From Candidatus Fermentibacterota bacterium (GTDB lineage Bacteria; JAFGKV01), in the NCBI GenBank assembly GCA_030620115.1, contig JAUXFG010000136.1, positions 1-10,528 on the forward strand: a DNA stretch of 10,528 nucleotides, in the 5' to 3' direction. The stretch's first letter is position 1; each line of letters opens with the position of its first letter. The translations under genes were made by a program, and so were the position numbers. This document shows positions 1 to 6,300 of the stretch, in pieces. Below the pieces are notes generated by a model, which was not told the origin of the DNA, made no database searches, and saw only the letters and a list, made by a program, of their open reading frames with translations.

Positions 1-1215
1 GATTATGGCCCGTGGTATGTAGTGGACGGCAGCAACCAGGTAGGGATTGTTGATTTCCCCTACAATCGTCCCCGACCACAAGACGATGACATTCCCATCA
101 GGATGACGGAGTTTCTTGGTATTCCCCTCTACGGAATGGATCTGACTCACTCAGGCGGCAACTACATGACCGACGGGATGGGGATCTCGGCATCCACCAC
201 CCTGGTCTGGGAAGAGAACCTCGGGATGACACATGCGGAGATCGATCAGATGGTTGAGGATTACCTTGGTGTTGAAACCTACCATGTAGTTCCTGATCCC
301 AACAATACATATATCGATCACATCGACTGTTGGGGGAAGTTCCTTGCTGTGGACAAGGTCATGATCCGAGAAGTTGGTCCCAGTCATCCTCAGTATGACG
401 AGATCGAAGCGGCTGCCGATTACTTCGCCTCTCAGATATCTGCCTGCGGTACGCCATACAGGGTGTACCGGGTGTACACATCCTCCTTGGATCGACCCTA
501 CACGAATTCGTTGATTCTCAACAACAAGGTTCTTGTGCCTATGATGAATTCGGTTTGGGACGACGACGCCATAGCCTCCTACGAGGAGGCCATGCCCGGC
601 TATGAGGTCTTGGGTTTCACCGGCGGCTGGGTGAGCACGGACGCGCTGCATTGTCGGACCAAGGGCATCGCTGACCGAGGCATGCTCTACATCCGGCATC
701 TGCCTGTGGTGGGGAACATGCCCGTGGGTGAAGACTGCGAGATTGCCGCGGACATCATTCCCTACAGCGACGAAGCGATCATCGCTGATTCGGTACTTGT
801 CTATTACCGGTTGGACAGCGGATCATACACCCCGATCAACATGGCTGCCGCAGGCGGTGATACATGGACTGCCACCATCCCCGCGCAGCCGGAAGGCACC
901 AAGATTGCCTACTACCTCCATGCCGCAGATCAATCAGGCCGTAGCGAGAATCATCCATATATTGGAGCCCCTGACCCGCATGTCTTCTACTCGGGCTACG
1001 CCATTCCATCCAATCTCACCATCACTCGCCAGGTCGACGAAGTCAGCCTCAGCTGGGAGCCCGTTTCTGGAGCCACCTCATACAGAGTGTACTCCTCAAA
1101 TTCGCCCTATGCCGGATTCATGGAGGACCTTTCCGGGGCATTTGACGGGACCACATGGACAGCACCCATCATCAACGAGAAGGGATTCTATTACGTCACC
1201 GCGGTGAGCGACTAG
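1..1215 (+). CDS. Secreted-type peptidylarginine deiminase family protein, C-terminal part (5' cut by window)
   Basis: The reading frame is open from base 1, so the start, any signal peptide and roughly the first hundred-plus residues lie outside the window. Counting codons from base 1, the motif DYGPW opens the fragment, H-I-D sits at codons 107-109, YTNS has its Asn at codon 169, and DALHC has its Cys at codon 218. These match the guanidino-modifying deiminase fold of Porphyromonas gingivalis PPAD (known residues Asp130, His236, Asp238, Asn297, Cys351), and the Asp-to-His distance of 106 is the same. The family hydrolyses peptidyl-arginine or agmatine-like guanidino groups to citrulline-type products and ammonia. 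After the catalytic domain come an Ig-like module (about codons 240-325, TWTATIPAQ and YYLHAAD) and an Fn3-like module (about codons 335-404, LSWEPVSGATSYRVY to FYYVTAVSD). Extra modules favour an extracellular enzyme over cytosolic agmatine deiminase. No type IX secretion C-terminal signal is obvious. The exact substrate is uncertain. Confidence 0.85.
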   Translation, partial: DYGPWYVVDGSNQVGIVDFPYNRPRPQDDDIPIRMTEFLGIPLYGMDLTHSGGNYMTDGMGISASTTLVWEENLGMTHAEIDQMVEDYLGVETYHVVPDPNNTYIDHIDCWGKFLAVDKVMIREVGPSHPQYDEIEAAADYFASQISACGTPYRVYRVYTSSLDRPYTNSLILNNKVLVPMMNSVWDDDAIASYEEAMPGYEVLGFTGGWVSTDALHCRTKGIADRGMLYIRHLPVVGNMPVGEDCEIAADIIPYSDEAIIADSVLVYYRLDSGSYTPINMAAAGGDTWTATIPAQPEGTKIAYYLHAADQSGRSENHPYIGAPDPHVFYSGYAIPSNLTITRQVDEVSLSWEPVSGATSYRVYSSNSPYAGFMEDLSGAFDGTTWTAPIINEKGFYYVTAVSD

Positions 1216-1388
1216 ACTTTGCACGCCATCAACTCCTAATCGACCGAAGGTCGCAAGAAGAATCCTCTTTGCGTCTTTGTCCAAGACCCTGAGCAGCGTC
1301 AAAAGGCGCCTTCTTGTCACAGCGCAGCTCCAGTGCGAAGGCGGATGCGTGAGGCTCCCATCCCGCATTTCCCCATTCTCCTCCCCGC

Positions 1389-1489
1389 AGATTCTTCGGT
1401 CGCGTCGCTCCCTCAGAATGACACGCAGTGCCAAATATGCTTGCGCGCAACCCCTGTCATTCTGAGCGACTGCAAGAAGTGAAGAATCT
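1389..1489. repeat. Nested palindromic element, copy 1 (CTCAGAATGACA / TGTCATTCTGAG family)
   Basis: Outer arms AGATTCTTC (1389-1397) and GAAGAATCT (1481-1489) are perfect inverted copies. Inner arms CTCAGAATGACA (1412-1423) and TGTCATTCTGAG (1455-1466) are also perfect inverted copies, with a non-repeated core between them. A second element with the same two-tier architecture and nearly the same length (101 versus 99 bp) lies at 5812-5910. Both lie between genes. No transposase is present. It may be a REP-like or MITE-like non-autonomous element. Confidence 0.8.
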
Positions 1490-1499
1490 CTCCCTCTGC

Positions 1500-1523
1500 T
1501 TTGCGTCTTTGCGCCTTTGCGTG
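1500..1523 (+). repeat. Octamer tandem array, unit TTTGCGYS, three copies
   Basis: Three adjacent 8-bp units read TTTGCGTC (1500-1507), TTTGCGCC (1508-1515) and TTTGCGTG (1516-1523). A partial copy of the same word occurs at 1268-1275. This array abuts the right end of the nested palindrome at 1389-1489. It is non-coding and its function is unknown. Confidence 0.8.
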
Positions 1524-1672
1524 AGGCTCCCTCCCCTTCAACTTCTGCAACATGTTGTAGATCGCTGTGACCCAAGCGGCTGGATTTTTCTTGTAAGAAA
1601 ATGCCTGGTGACAAAATAAGAGGAACAAAGAGTGTACTGTGGAATATCCCTCCAGGATGGTAAGGAGCGAGC

Positions 1673-1747
1673 ATGATCATCCGAAACCTCTACAAAAGAA
1701 CAACCGCCTTCCCGATGGGAGGCCCCAGAGGAGCGGGTGCGTCATAG
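1673..1747 (+). CDS. Putative 24-residue leader peptide upstream of ABC exporter genes
   Basis: A short frame starts with ATG at 1673 and stops with TAG at 1745-1747. A strong Shine-Dalgarno sequence, AAGGAG at 1662-1667, sits 5 nt before the ATG, which is better than the site in front of the following ABC gene. The peptide begins MIIRNLYKRTT and ends in a Gly/Pro/Ala-rich stretch. No signal peptide or bacteriocin features are evident. Codons 20-22 (GGA GCG GGT) contain the 8-mer GAGCGGGT (1731-1738), which is the antiterminator arm of the downstream attenuator, so a ribosome at the stop codon would cover that arm. This placement is what makes a regulatory leader peptide more likely than a chance ORF. 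Translation is not proven, and the peptide sequence itself matches nothing I recognise. Confidence 0.6.
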   Translation: MIIRNLYKRTTAFPMGGPRGAGAS

Positions 1748-1835
1748 CTTGATATAGAAAAGCTTCTGCACAAACCCGCTCACGCCCCACGAGCGGGTTT
1801 TTCATTATCAACCCCAGACAATCCCACCCGCTCGT
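1731..1835 (+). promoter_or_regulatory. Transcription attenuator with four alternating complementary 8-mers, upstream of the ABC exporter
   Basis: GAGCGGGT occurs at 1731-1738 (segment 1) and 1791-1798 (segment 3); its exact complement ACCCGCTC occurs at 1774-1781 (segment 2) and 1826-1833 (segment 4). Segments 2 and 3 form the terminator hairpin. Segments 1 and 2 can pair perfectly over 8 bp and would prevent it. Segments 3 and 4 can pair over 10 bp (1789-1798 with 1826-1835), extended by three more pairs past one bulged base. Segment 1 lies in the last codons of the leader ORF at 1673-1747. By established attenuation logic, a ribosome reaching the stop masks segment 1 and allows termination, while an upstream stall leaves it free to antiterminate. 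The function is inferred; the segments are directly visible. Confidence 0.72.
1772..1802 (+). terminator. Rho-independent terminator in the leader of the ABC exporter genes
   Basis: Perfect 10-bp arms AAACCCGCTC (1772-1781) and GAGCGGGTTT (1791-1800) enclose a 9-nt loop, and the transcript carries five consecutive T residues at 1798-1802. It sits 25 nt after the leader ORF stop and 95 nt before the first ABC start codon. It could end transcripts from the upstream deiminase gene, but the competing upstream arm at 1731-1738 makes a conditional role more likely. Confidence 0.85.
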
Positions 1836-1896
1836 TGGTCGTTCCAAACACAACAATCGAACGTACAGGTTACCGCATTTTTCGAGGACGGGCGAG

Positions 1897-3738
1897 ATGA
1901 ATTCAAAGTATAGAATGATTTGGAATTTGATGGCGGGGCAGCGCCTCACCTATGGATTGGCAATAGCGGCACTGGTCTTGGGCTCATGCTTCATGTATTT
2001 GGTCCCAATGGTACCTCAAATCATCATGGATGGCGTGCTGTCAAGCGAGCCGGAAAAGGCCTCCGACTTCGTCGGGCGTGCCGTTGAGCTGACCGGAGGA
2101 CGTGAGTTCCTCAAGGGTCATCTATGGATTCCAGCCATATGGATTCTTTCACTCACGGCGATCTCCGGAATCCTTACCTACCTTCGGAGCCGCTTCGCTG
2201 CAATGGCCAGCGAGGAGATCACGCGGAAGCTGAGAGACCGGCTCTACGACCAGCTTCAACACCTGCCGTGCTCATACCACGACAAGGTGGAAACAGGAGA
2301 TCAGGTTCAGCGTTGTACGTCGGATGTGGAGACGTTTCGTCGATTTCTGGCACATCAAACCGTCGAAATCGGCCGTGCGTTGATCATGATGGTGGTTCCC
2401 CTCCCTCTGATGGTGGCGCTCGATGTGAGAATGACGATAGTTTCTGTGGTGACCATTCCGCCCATCGTCGTTTTTTCGTTCCTCTTCTTCCGCAAAGTTC
2501 AGGCTTCGTTCAAACTGGTTGACGAGGCAGAGGGGCGAATGACGAGCCGATTGCAGGAGAACCTGAGCGGCATCCGGGTGGTGAGAGCGTTCGCCAGACA
2601 GGATTATGAGCAGGAGAAGTTCGGCGAGCGGAATCGGACTCATCGTGACCTCGATTACAGGCTGTACAAGCTCTTTGCCTGGTACTGGTCGATTTCCGAC
2701 TTCCTCTGCATGGGGCAGAAAGCACTGGTGGTCGGCGCCGGCGGATACTTTCTCGCCATGGGACAACTGCAGGTCGGGACATTCTTCTTCTTCCTGGCAG
2801 TGGTGAACATGTTCATCTGGCCGATCCGGATGATGGGTCGGATCCTCTCCGAGTTAGGCAAAGCCCTCGTGGCCATCGGGCGGATAGGTGAAATCCTGGA
2901 TCACCCCAGGGAAAGCAAGCCACCCATCTCCCAGCGGCAGATCCTTCCCATGGATTCCCATGTGGGAAGCGAGATCGTCTTCGAGAGCGTCAGCTTCTCC
3001 CATGATGGATCGGGCCAGGTACTCACGGACATCTCTTTTCGGGCCGCACCGGGGCAGACCGTGGCGCTCCTCGGCCCATCCGGGTCGGGGAAATCGACCA
3101 TCGTCAACCTCCTCCTCAGGTTCTATAACCCCAACAAGGGGTTCATCACCATCGATGGGGTCGATATCGGGAAAGCTAAACGCAAGGATGTGCGGTCGAG
3201 GATCGCAGTGGTCATGCAGGAGCCCTTCCTCTTCTCCAAAACAGTTGGAGAGAACATCAAGTTGGGCAGGACAGAGGCAGACGAGAGCGAGATCGCCCAC
3301 GCCGCAACCACGGCCTGCGTGCATGACGCCATTCTGGAGTTTGATGACGGCTATGAGACAGTGGTCGGCGAGCGCGGGGTCACCCTCTCTGGTGGGCAAC
3401 GCCAGAGGGTAGCCCTGGCACGAGCGCTCCTGGAGGATCCAAGGATCCTGATCCTCGACGACGCGATGAGCTCGGTGGATACGGAAACCGAGACCATGAT
3501 CTTGGACGCACTGTCGCACAAGCTGGGGCAGCACACGACCCTGGTGATCGCACATCGGCTGTCTACGCTGATGCATGCCGACAAAATCGTGGTGATTGAG
3601 CATGGCCGTATAGTCCAGCAGGGAGCGCACGAGACCCTCGTGACCCAAGAAGGACTGTATAGAAGACTCTGGCGAATTCAGAGTATGGTGGAGGACGATG
3701 TGGCTGAATTCAAGGCAGTGGCCGGTGACGCCGCGTGA
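1897..3738 (+). CDS. ABC half-exporter, degenerate catalytic-site subunit (canonical LSGGQ, Walker B Asp-Asp)
   Basis: This 613-residue protein has the usual half-exporter layout: an N-terminal transmembrane domain with about six membrane segments (roughly 16-36, 75-95, 155-175, 178-199, 265-290, 293-315) followed by a cytoplasmic ATPase domain. Visible ATPase motifs are Walker A GPSGSGKST (393-401), Q-loop Gln441, signature LSGGQ (497-501), Walker B ILILD ending at Asp521, and H-loop His553. The residue after Walker B, normally the catalytic Glu, is Asp522. GAGG at 1884-1887 precedes the ATG by 9 nt. Together with the next gene it has the asymmetry known from heterodimeric exporters such as TM287/288 and BmrCD: its own Walker site is degenerate, but it supplies the intact signature to its partner. 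The substrate cannot be read from the sequence; drugs, lipids or peptides are all possible. No peptidase C39 domain is present. Confidence 0.93.
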   Translation: MNSKYRMIWNLMAGQRLTYGLAIAALVLGSCFMYLVPMVPQIIMDGVLSSEPEKASDFVGRAVELTGGREFLKGHLWIPAIWILSLTAISGILTYLRSRFAAMASEEITRKLRDRLYDQLQHLPCSYHDKVETGDQVQRCTSDVETFRRFLAHQTVEIGRALIMMVVPLPLMVALDVRMTIVSVVTIPPIVVFSFLFFRKVQASFKLVDEAEGRMTSRLQENLSGIRVVRAFARQDYEQEKFGERNRTHRDLDYRLYKLFAWYWSISDFLCMGQKALVVGAGGYFLAMGQLQVGTFFFFLAVVNMFIWPIRMMGRILSELGKALVAIGRIGEILDHPRESKPPISQRQILPMDSHVGSEIVFESVSFSHDGSGQVLTDISFRAAPGQTVALLGPSGSGKSTIVNLLLRFYNPNKGFITIDGVDIGKAKRKDVRSRIAVVMQEPFLFSKTVGENIKLGRTEADESEIAHAATTACVHDAILEFDDGYETVVGERGVTLSGGQRQRVALARALLEDPRILILDDAMSSVDTETETMILDALSHKLGQHTTLVIAHRLSTLMHADKIVVIEHGRIVQQGAHETLVTQEGLYRRLWRIQSMVEDDVAEFKAVAGDAA

Positions 3739-3770
3739 TAGTCCGGATAGGGTAAGGATGATCGTTCAAA

Positions 3771-3880
3771 GGTTCAGGGTTCGGGGTTCAGGGTTCACCG
3801 GAAATCCGAGCTGATTTCAGGCAACCCTGCCTCCGGCCCATGGGGCCTAGGGCCCGGCGGGAACGGTGAACCCTGAACCC
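3771..3880. repeat. Heptamer array plus 17-bp inverted repeat between the two ABC genes
   Basis: Four adjacent heptamers of the GGTTCRS type run from 3771 to 3798 (GGTTCAG, GGTTCGG, GGTTCAG, GGTTCAC). The end of the array, GGGTTCAGGGTTCACCG (3784-3800), has a perfect inverted copy, CGGTGAACCCTGAACCC, at 3864-3880. The 63-nt interior is GC-rich and has its own palindromic words. The whole element sits in the 165-bp gap between the two ABC genes, upstream of the second ribosome site (AGGA, 3891-3894). There is no T-run after the right arm, so it is not a standard terminator in the forward direction. Confidence 0.85.
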
Positions 3881-3903
3881 GTCAACGAATAGGAAAGATT
3901 ATA

Positions 3904-5739
3904 ATGGATGAACAAGAACTACAACAAGAAGAAAGTCAGAGACGACTGGACATCGGGCTCTGGCGGAGAATCCTGGTTTATGCCAGGCCATATCGCTGGT
4001 CCCTCATCTGCTTGGGGATCACAGGTTTCGTGTTTGCATGGATCGATGCGGTGCTGCCGCGCATTACCGGGTTGATCATTGACGAGGCCACGACGAATGG
4101 ACTAGGGCCCGGACTCGTCAAACAAAGCTTGTACTATCTCGGGCTCGTGACCCTGATGGCCTTCCTGATTTGGCTGTTCATCGTGAAGGCAGGGCGCGCG
4201 GCAACGGGCTTCGCCTTTGACATACGCCGGGCTGCGTTCTCGCGCCTCCAGGAGCTGTCATTCTCGTTCTATGACCAACGGCCGGTGGGATGGCTGATGG
4301 CGCGGCTCACTTCAGATTGTGAGCGTGTCTCTTCCATCATCCCATGGTTCCTGTTGGATCTCGTGTGGGGCAGTACGCTCATCGTAGGCATAAGCATCAT
4401 GATGCTTCATCTCAATAAGCACCTGGGGCTCTTGGTGATGCTGATCCTGCCTCCCCTGGCCGTGGTGAGCGTTTTCTTCCAGCGCAAGCTTCTCGGGAGC
4501 CAACGCGCTGTCCGGAAGACGAACTCGGAGATCACTGCAAGCTTCAACGAGGCAATCATGGGCGTGCGCACCACCAAGACGCTTGTCAGGGAGCGGGAGA
4601 ACCTGGAGGAGTTTGAGGTTCGATCCACTGCCATGTATGGCCACTCCGTGCGTAATGCTCTGCAGGCCGCGGTCTATCTTCCCATCGTCATCACCCTGGG
4701 TAGTATCGGCGTCGGGCTCGCGCTCTGGCGGGGAGGTCTTCAGATCGGTGGGGAGATGAGCTTCGGAACCATGATCGCCTTCATGCAGTATGCCGCATTT
4801 TTCTATATCCCGGTGCAGGAGCTTGCCGAAAGGTTCACGCAGCTTCAAGCAGCACAGGCCTCGGCTGAGCGCCTGCAGGGGCTTATCGACACCGAACCGG
4901 ACATCAAGGATTCTCCGGAGGTGATCGAAAACATGGAACAAGAGATCAAGCTCGGGCGATTCGAGGAAAAAATTCACTCGGTGGAATTCGAGAAAGTCTC
5001 ATTTCACTACAAGGAAGGGGAGCCTGTGCTCGTGGACTTCGATCTCCGCGTAGGCGCAGGAGAGACCATCGCTCTCGTAGGTCCCACCGGAGGCGGGAAG
5101 AGCACAATCGTGAGTCTGCTCTGCCGGTTTTATGAACCGACCTCAGGGTCGATCAAGATCAATGGAATCGACTACCGCCAGCGGGGTCTCCTCTGGCTCC
5201 AATCGAAGCTTGGTATCGTGCTCCAATCGCCCCACCTCTTCAGCGGGAGCATCCGTGATAACATCCGTTATGGGAGTCTCGAGGCCAGCGATAAGGATGT
5301 TATCGAGGCAGCCAAGGTGGTGAATGCACATGAGTTCATCTCGGCTCAGGAAAATGGCTATGAGACGGATGTAGGGGAAGGAGGGACTCGTCTTTCCACC
5401 GGCCAGAAACAGCTCATCTCTCTTGCACGGGCAGTCCTCTCCGATCCGGAGATCTTCATCATGGACGAGGCGACCTCATCGGTGGACACTGAGACAGAGA
5501 GGCTGATTCAAGAAGGGATCAAGACGGTACTCCAGGGGCGGATCAGCTTCATCATTGCGCATCGCCTCTCCACGGTCCGATCAGCTGATCGAATCATGGT
5601 TATCGAGCAGGGACGAATCGTGGAACAGGGCAACCATGAGGAATTGATCCGGCTCCAAGGCCGCTACCACTATCTCTACACGGGTCAGTTTGCCCGGGAG
5701 CGCCAGGAAGGGATTCTCCAGGAAGTAGCAAGCGAATGA
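3904..5739 (+). CDS. ABC half-exporter, catalytic-site subunit (Walker B Glu, degenerate LSTGQ)
   Basis: This 611-residue protein is a second half-exporter with an N-terminal membrane domain and a C-terminal ATPase domain. It has Walker A GPTGGGKST (393-401), Q-loop Gln441, signature LSTGQ (497-501) in place of LSGGQ, Walker B Asp521 followed by catalytic Glu522, and H-loop His553. These numbers are identical to those in the upstream subunit. The intact Glu here would pair with the intact LSGGQ of the first subunit, and its altered LSTGQ with the first subunit's Asp522 site, giving one working and one degenerate ATP site. AGGA at 3891-3894 lies 9 nt before the ATG. The first ~20 residues are rich in Glu and Gln and cytoplasmic. 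It follows the first subunit on the same strand with only repeat DNA between, so co-transcription is likely. The substrate is unknown. Confidence 0.94.
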   Translation: MDEQELQQEESQRRLDIGLWRRILVYARPYRWSLICLGITGFVFAWIDAVLPRITGLIIDEATTNGLGPGLVKQSLYYLGLVTLMAFLIWLFIVKAGRAATGFAFDIRRAAFSRLQELSFSFYDQRPVGWLMARLTSDCERVSSIIPWFLLDLVWGSTLIVGISIMMLHLNKHLGLLVMLILPPLAVVSVFFQRKLLGSQRAVRKTNSEITASFNEAIMGVRTTKTLVRERENLEEFEVRSTAMYGHSVRNALQAAVYLPIVITLGSIGVGLALWRGGLQIGGEMSFGTMIAFMQYAAFFYIPVQELAERFTQLQAAQASAERLQGLIDTEPDIKDSPEVIENMEQEIKLGRFEEKIHSVEFEKVSFHYKEGEPVLVDFDLRVGAGETIALVGPTGGGKSTIVSLLCRFYEPTSGSIKINGIDYRQRGLLWLQSKLGIVLQSPHLFSGSIRDNIRYGSLEASDKDVIEAAKVVNAHEFISAQENGYETDVGEGGTRLSTGQKQLISLARAVLSDPEIFIMDEATSSVDTETERLIQEGIKTVLQGRISFIIAHRLSTVRSADRIMVIEQGRIVEQGNHEELIRLQGRYHYLYTGQFARERQEGILQEVASE

Positions 5740-5773
5740 CTCGGGAATCCCAGGTTTCTGAGAGAAGAAGAGA

Positions 5774-5794
5774 GCGTTCAGCGTTCAGCGTTGA
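5774..5794 (+). repeat. Heptamer tandem array, unit GCGTTCA, three copies
   Basis: Units at 5774-5780 and 5781-5787 are identical (GCGTTCA) and the third at 5788-5794 differs by one base (GCGTTGA). It begins 34 bp after the stop codon of the second ABC gene. Confidence 0.8.
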
Positions 5795-5811
5795 GATTGC
5801 AGAGGAAGGCG

Positions 5812-5910
5812 AGATTCTTCGCTCCTCATGGTCGCTCAGAATGACAGTGGTAGTGCAAAAAGACGCGTGAATACCTGTCATTCTGAGGGAACGGAGCGAC
5901 TGAAGAATCT
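5812..5910. repeat. Nested palindromic element, copy 2 (CTCAGAATGACAG / CTGTCATTCTGAG family)
   Basis: Outer arms AGATTCTTC (5812-5820) and GAAGAATCT (5902-5910) and inner arms CTCAGAATGACAG (5835-5847) and CTGTCATTCTGAG (5875-5887) are both perfect inverted pairs. The outer arms are identical to those of the element at 1389-1489 and the inner arms match it over 12 bases, while the core differs. This conservation of ends but not of middle suggests an element family with conserved arms, although gene conversion or simple hairpin selection could also explain it. Confidence 0.82.
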
Positions 5911-5991
5911 GGGTGGGGGAAATGGGGAGAGAAGCGAAGGCGGGGGAATGGGAAAATGGGGGATTGAATCCGCCGGCTGGCGGAAACATTC

Positions 5992-6153
5992 AACATCGAA
6001 CGTCGAATTAGCCCATCAGGCGCTTTGTGACGCAACATCGACCACGCGAGGGACGCGTGGTCGATATGGAGATCCGGGAACATCACATATGCAATCCACC
6101 GGCCGGCCGAGGCTCCCACTTCGGCGTTGGACGTTCGATGTTCGATGTTCGAT
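5992..6153. repeat. GTTCGAT heptamer array with a distant inverted copy
   Basis: Three perfect tandem GTTCGAT units occupy 6133-6153. The left end of the array, GACGTTCGATGTT (6130-6142), has an exact inverted copy, AACATCGAACGTC, at 5992-6004. The enclosed 125 bp contain the 12-bp hairpin at 6037-6065. Again the array and its inverted partner bracket a unique core, as in the spacer between the ABC genes. Confidence 0.82.
6037..6065. repeat. Perfect 12-bp hairpin with 5-nt loop
   Basis: Arms ATCGACCACGCG (6037-6048) and CGCGTGGTCGAT (6054-6065) are exact complements around the loop AGGGA. No T-run follows on either strand, so it is not a typical intrinsic terminator. It sits inside the larger inverted repeat 5992-6142. 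Confidence 0.8.
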
Positions 6154-6157
6154 GTTT

Positions 6158-6185
6158 CTTCTTCCGAGCGAAGTCTCGGAAGAAG
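6158..6185. repeat. Perfect 11-bp hairpin with 6-nt loop
   Basis: Arms CTTCTTCCGAG (6158-6168) and CTCGGAAGAAG (6175-6185) are exact complements around CGAAGT. It begins 4 bp after the GTTCGAT array ends. There is no poly-T after it on the plus strand. Confidence 0.78.
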
Positions 6186-6266
6186 CATAGCCCCTTTGTC
6201 CGACACATCCGCGTTTTTTGCGTAGATAATGATGGAAGCTCATCGCGCGGAGAAGTTCGCGAGAAA

Positions 6267-6290
6267 GCTCCCGACGAAGCTCCCAACGAA
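6267..6290 (+). repeat. 12-nt direct repeat, two adjacent copies
   Basis: GCTCCCGACGAA (6267-6278) is followed directly by GCTCCCAACGAA (6279-6290), one mismatch apart. Too short to interpret alone; it is another tandem word in the same spacer. Confidence 0.65.
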
Positions 6291-6300
6291 GTTGTCCGGC

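Larger units (their letters stand above)
1216..1672. other. Gene-free spacer filled with short repeat words
   Basis: I see no credible gene in this 457-bp stretch. It holds a nested inverted repeat (1389-1489), an octamer array (1500-1523), and a 14-nt direct repeat TGCGTGAGGCTCCC at 1346-1359 and 1518-1531. Near 1268-1280 there is a further degenerate copy of the TTTGCGTC word. Open frames here translate into low-complexity peptides containing strings such as KAQRRK and SLRMTG, which is what these repeat words encode in several frames, so they are treated as spurious. A promoter for the leader ORF at 1673 should lie near the right end, but no convincing -35/-10 pair was found. Confidence 0.7.

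Noticed and set aside
1591-1640. Possible promoter for the leader ORF near TTGTAA or GTGACA
   Set aside because: No partner -10 box at an acceptable distance matched well enough to support a call.
1096-1680. Minus-strand open frame of 194 codons across the first spacer
   Set aside because: It overlaps the deiminase gene and the repeat words, and its translation contains repeat-derived strings rather than any family motif.
1673-1747. Peptide precursor exported by the adjacent ABC transporter
   Set aside because: There is no double-Gly cleavage leader, no peptidase domain in either ABC protein and no modification enzyme; the overlap with the antiterminator arm fits a regulatory leader better.
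2854-3648. 264-codon minus-strand frame inside the first ABC gene
   Set aside because: It is the antisense shadow of the ATPase domain, whose plus-strand motifs are unambiguous.
3771-3798. CRISPR-like or telomere-like array
   Set aside because: The units are 7 bp and directly adjacent with no spacers and no cas genes; a short tandem array explains it.
4312-4977. 221-codon minus-strand frame inside the second ABC gene
   Set aside because: It is antisense to a clear membrane domain and has no recognisable features.
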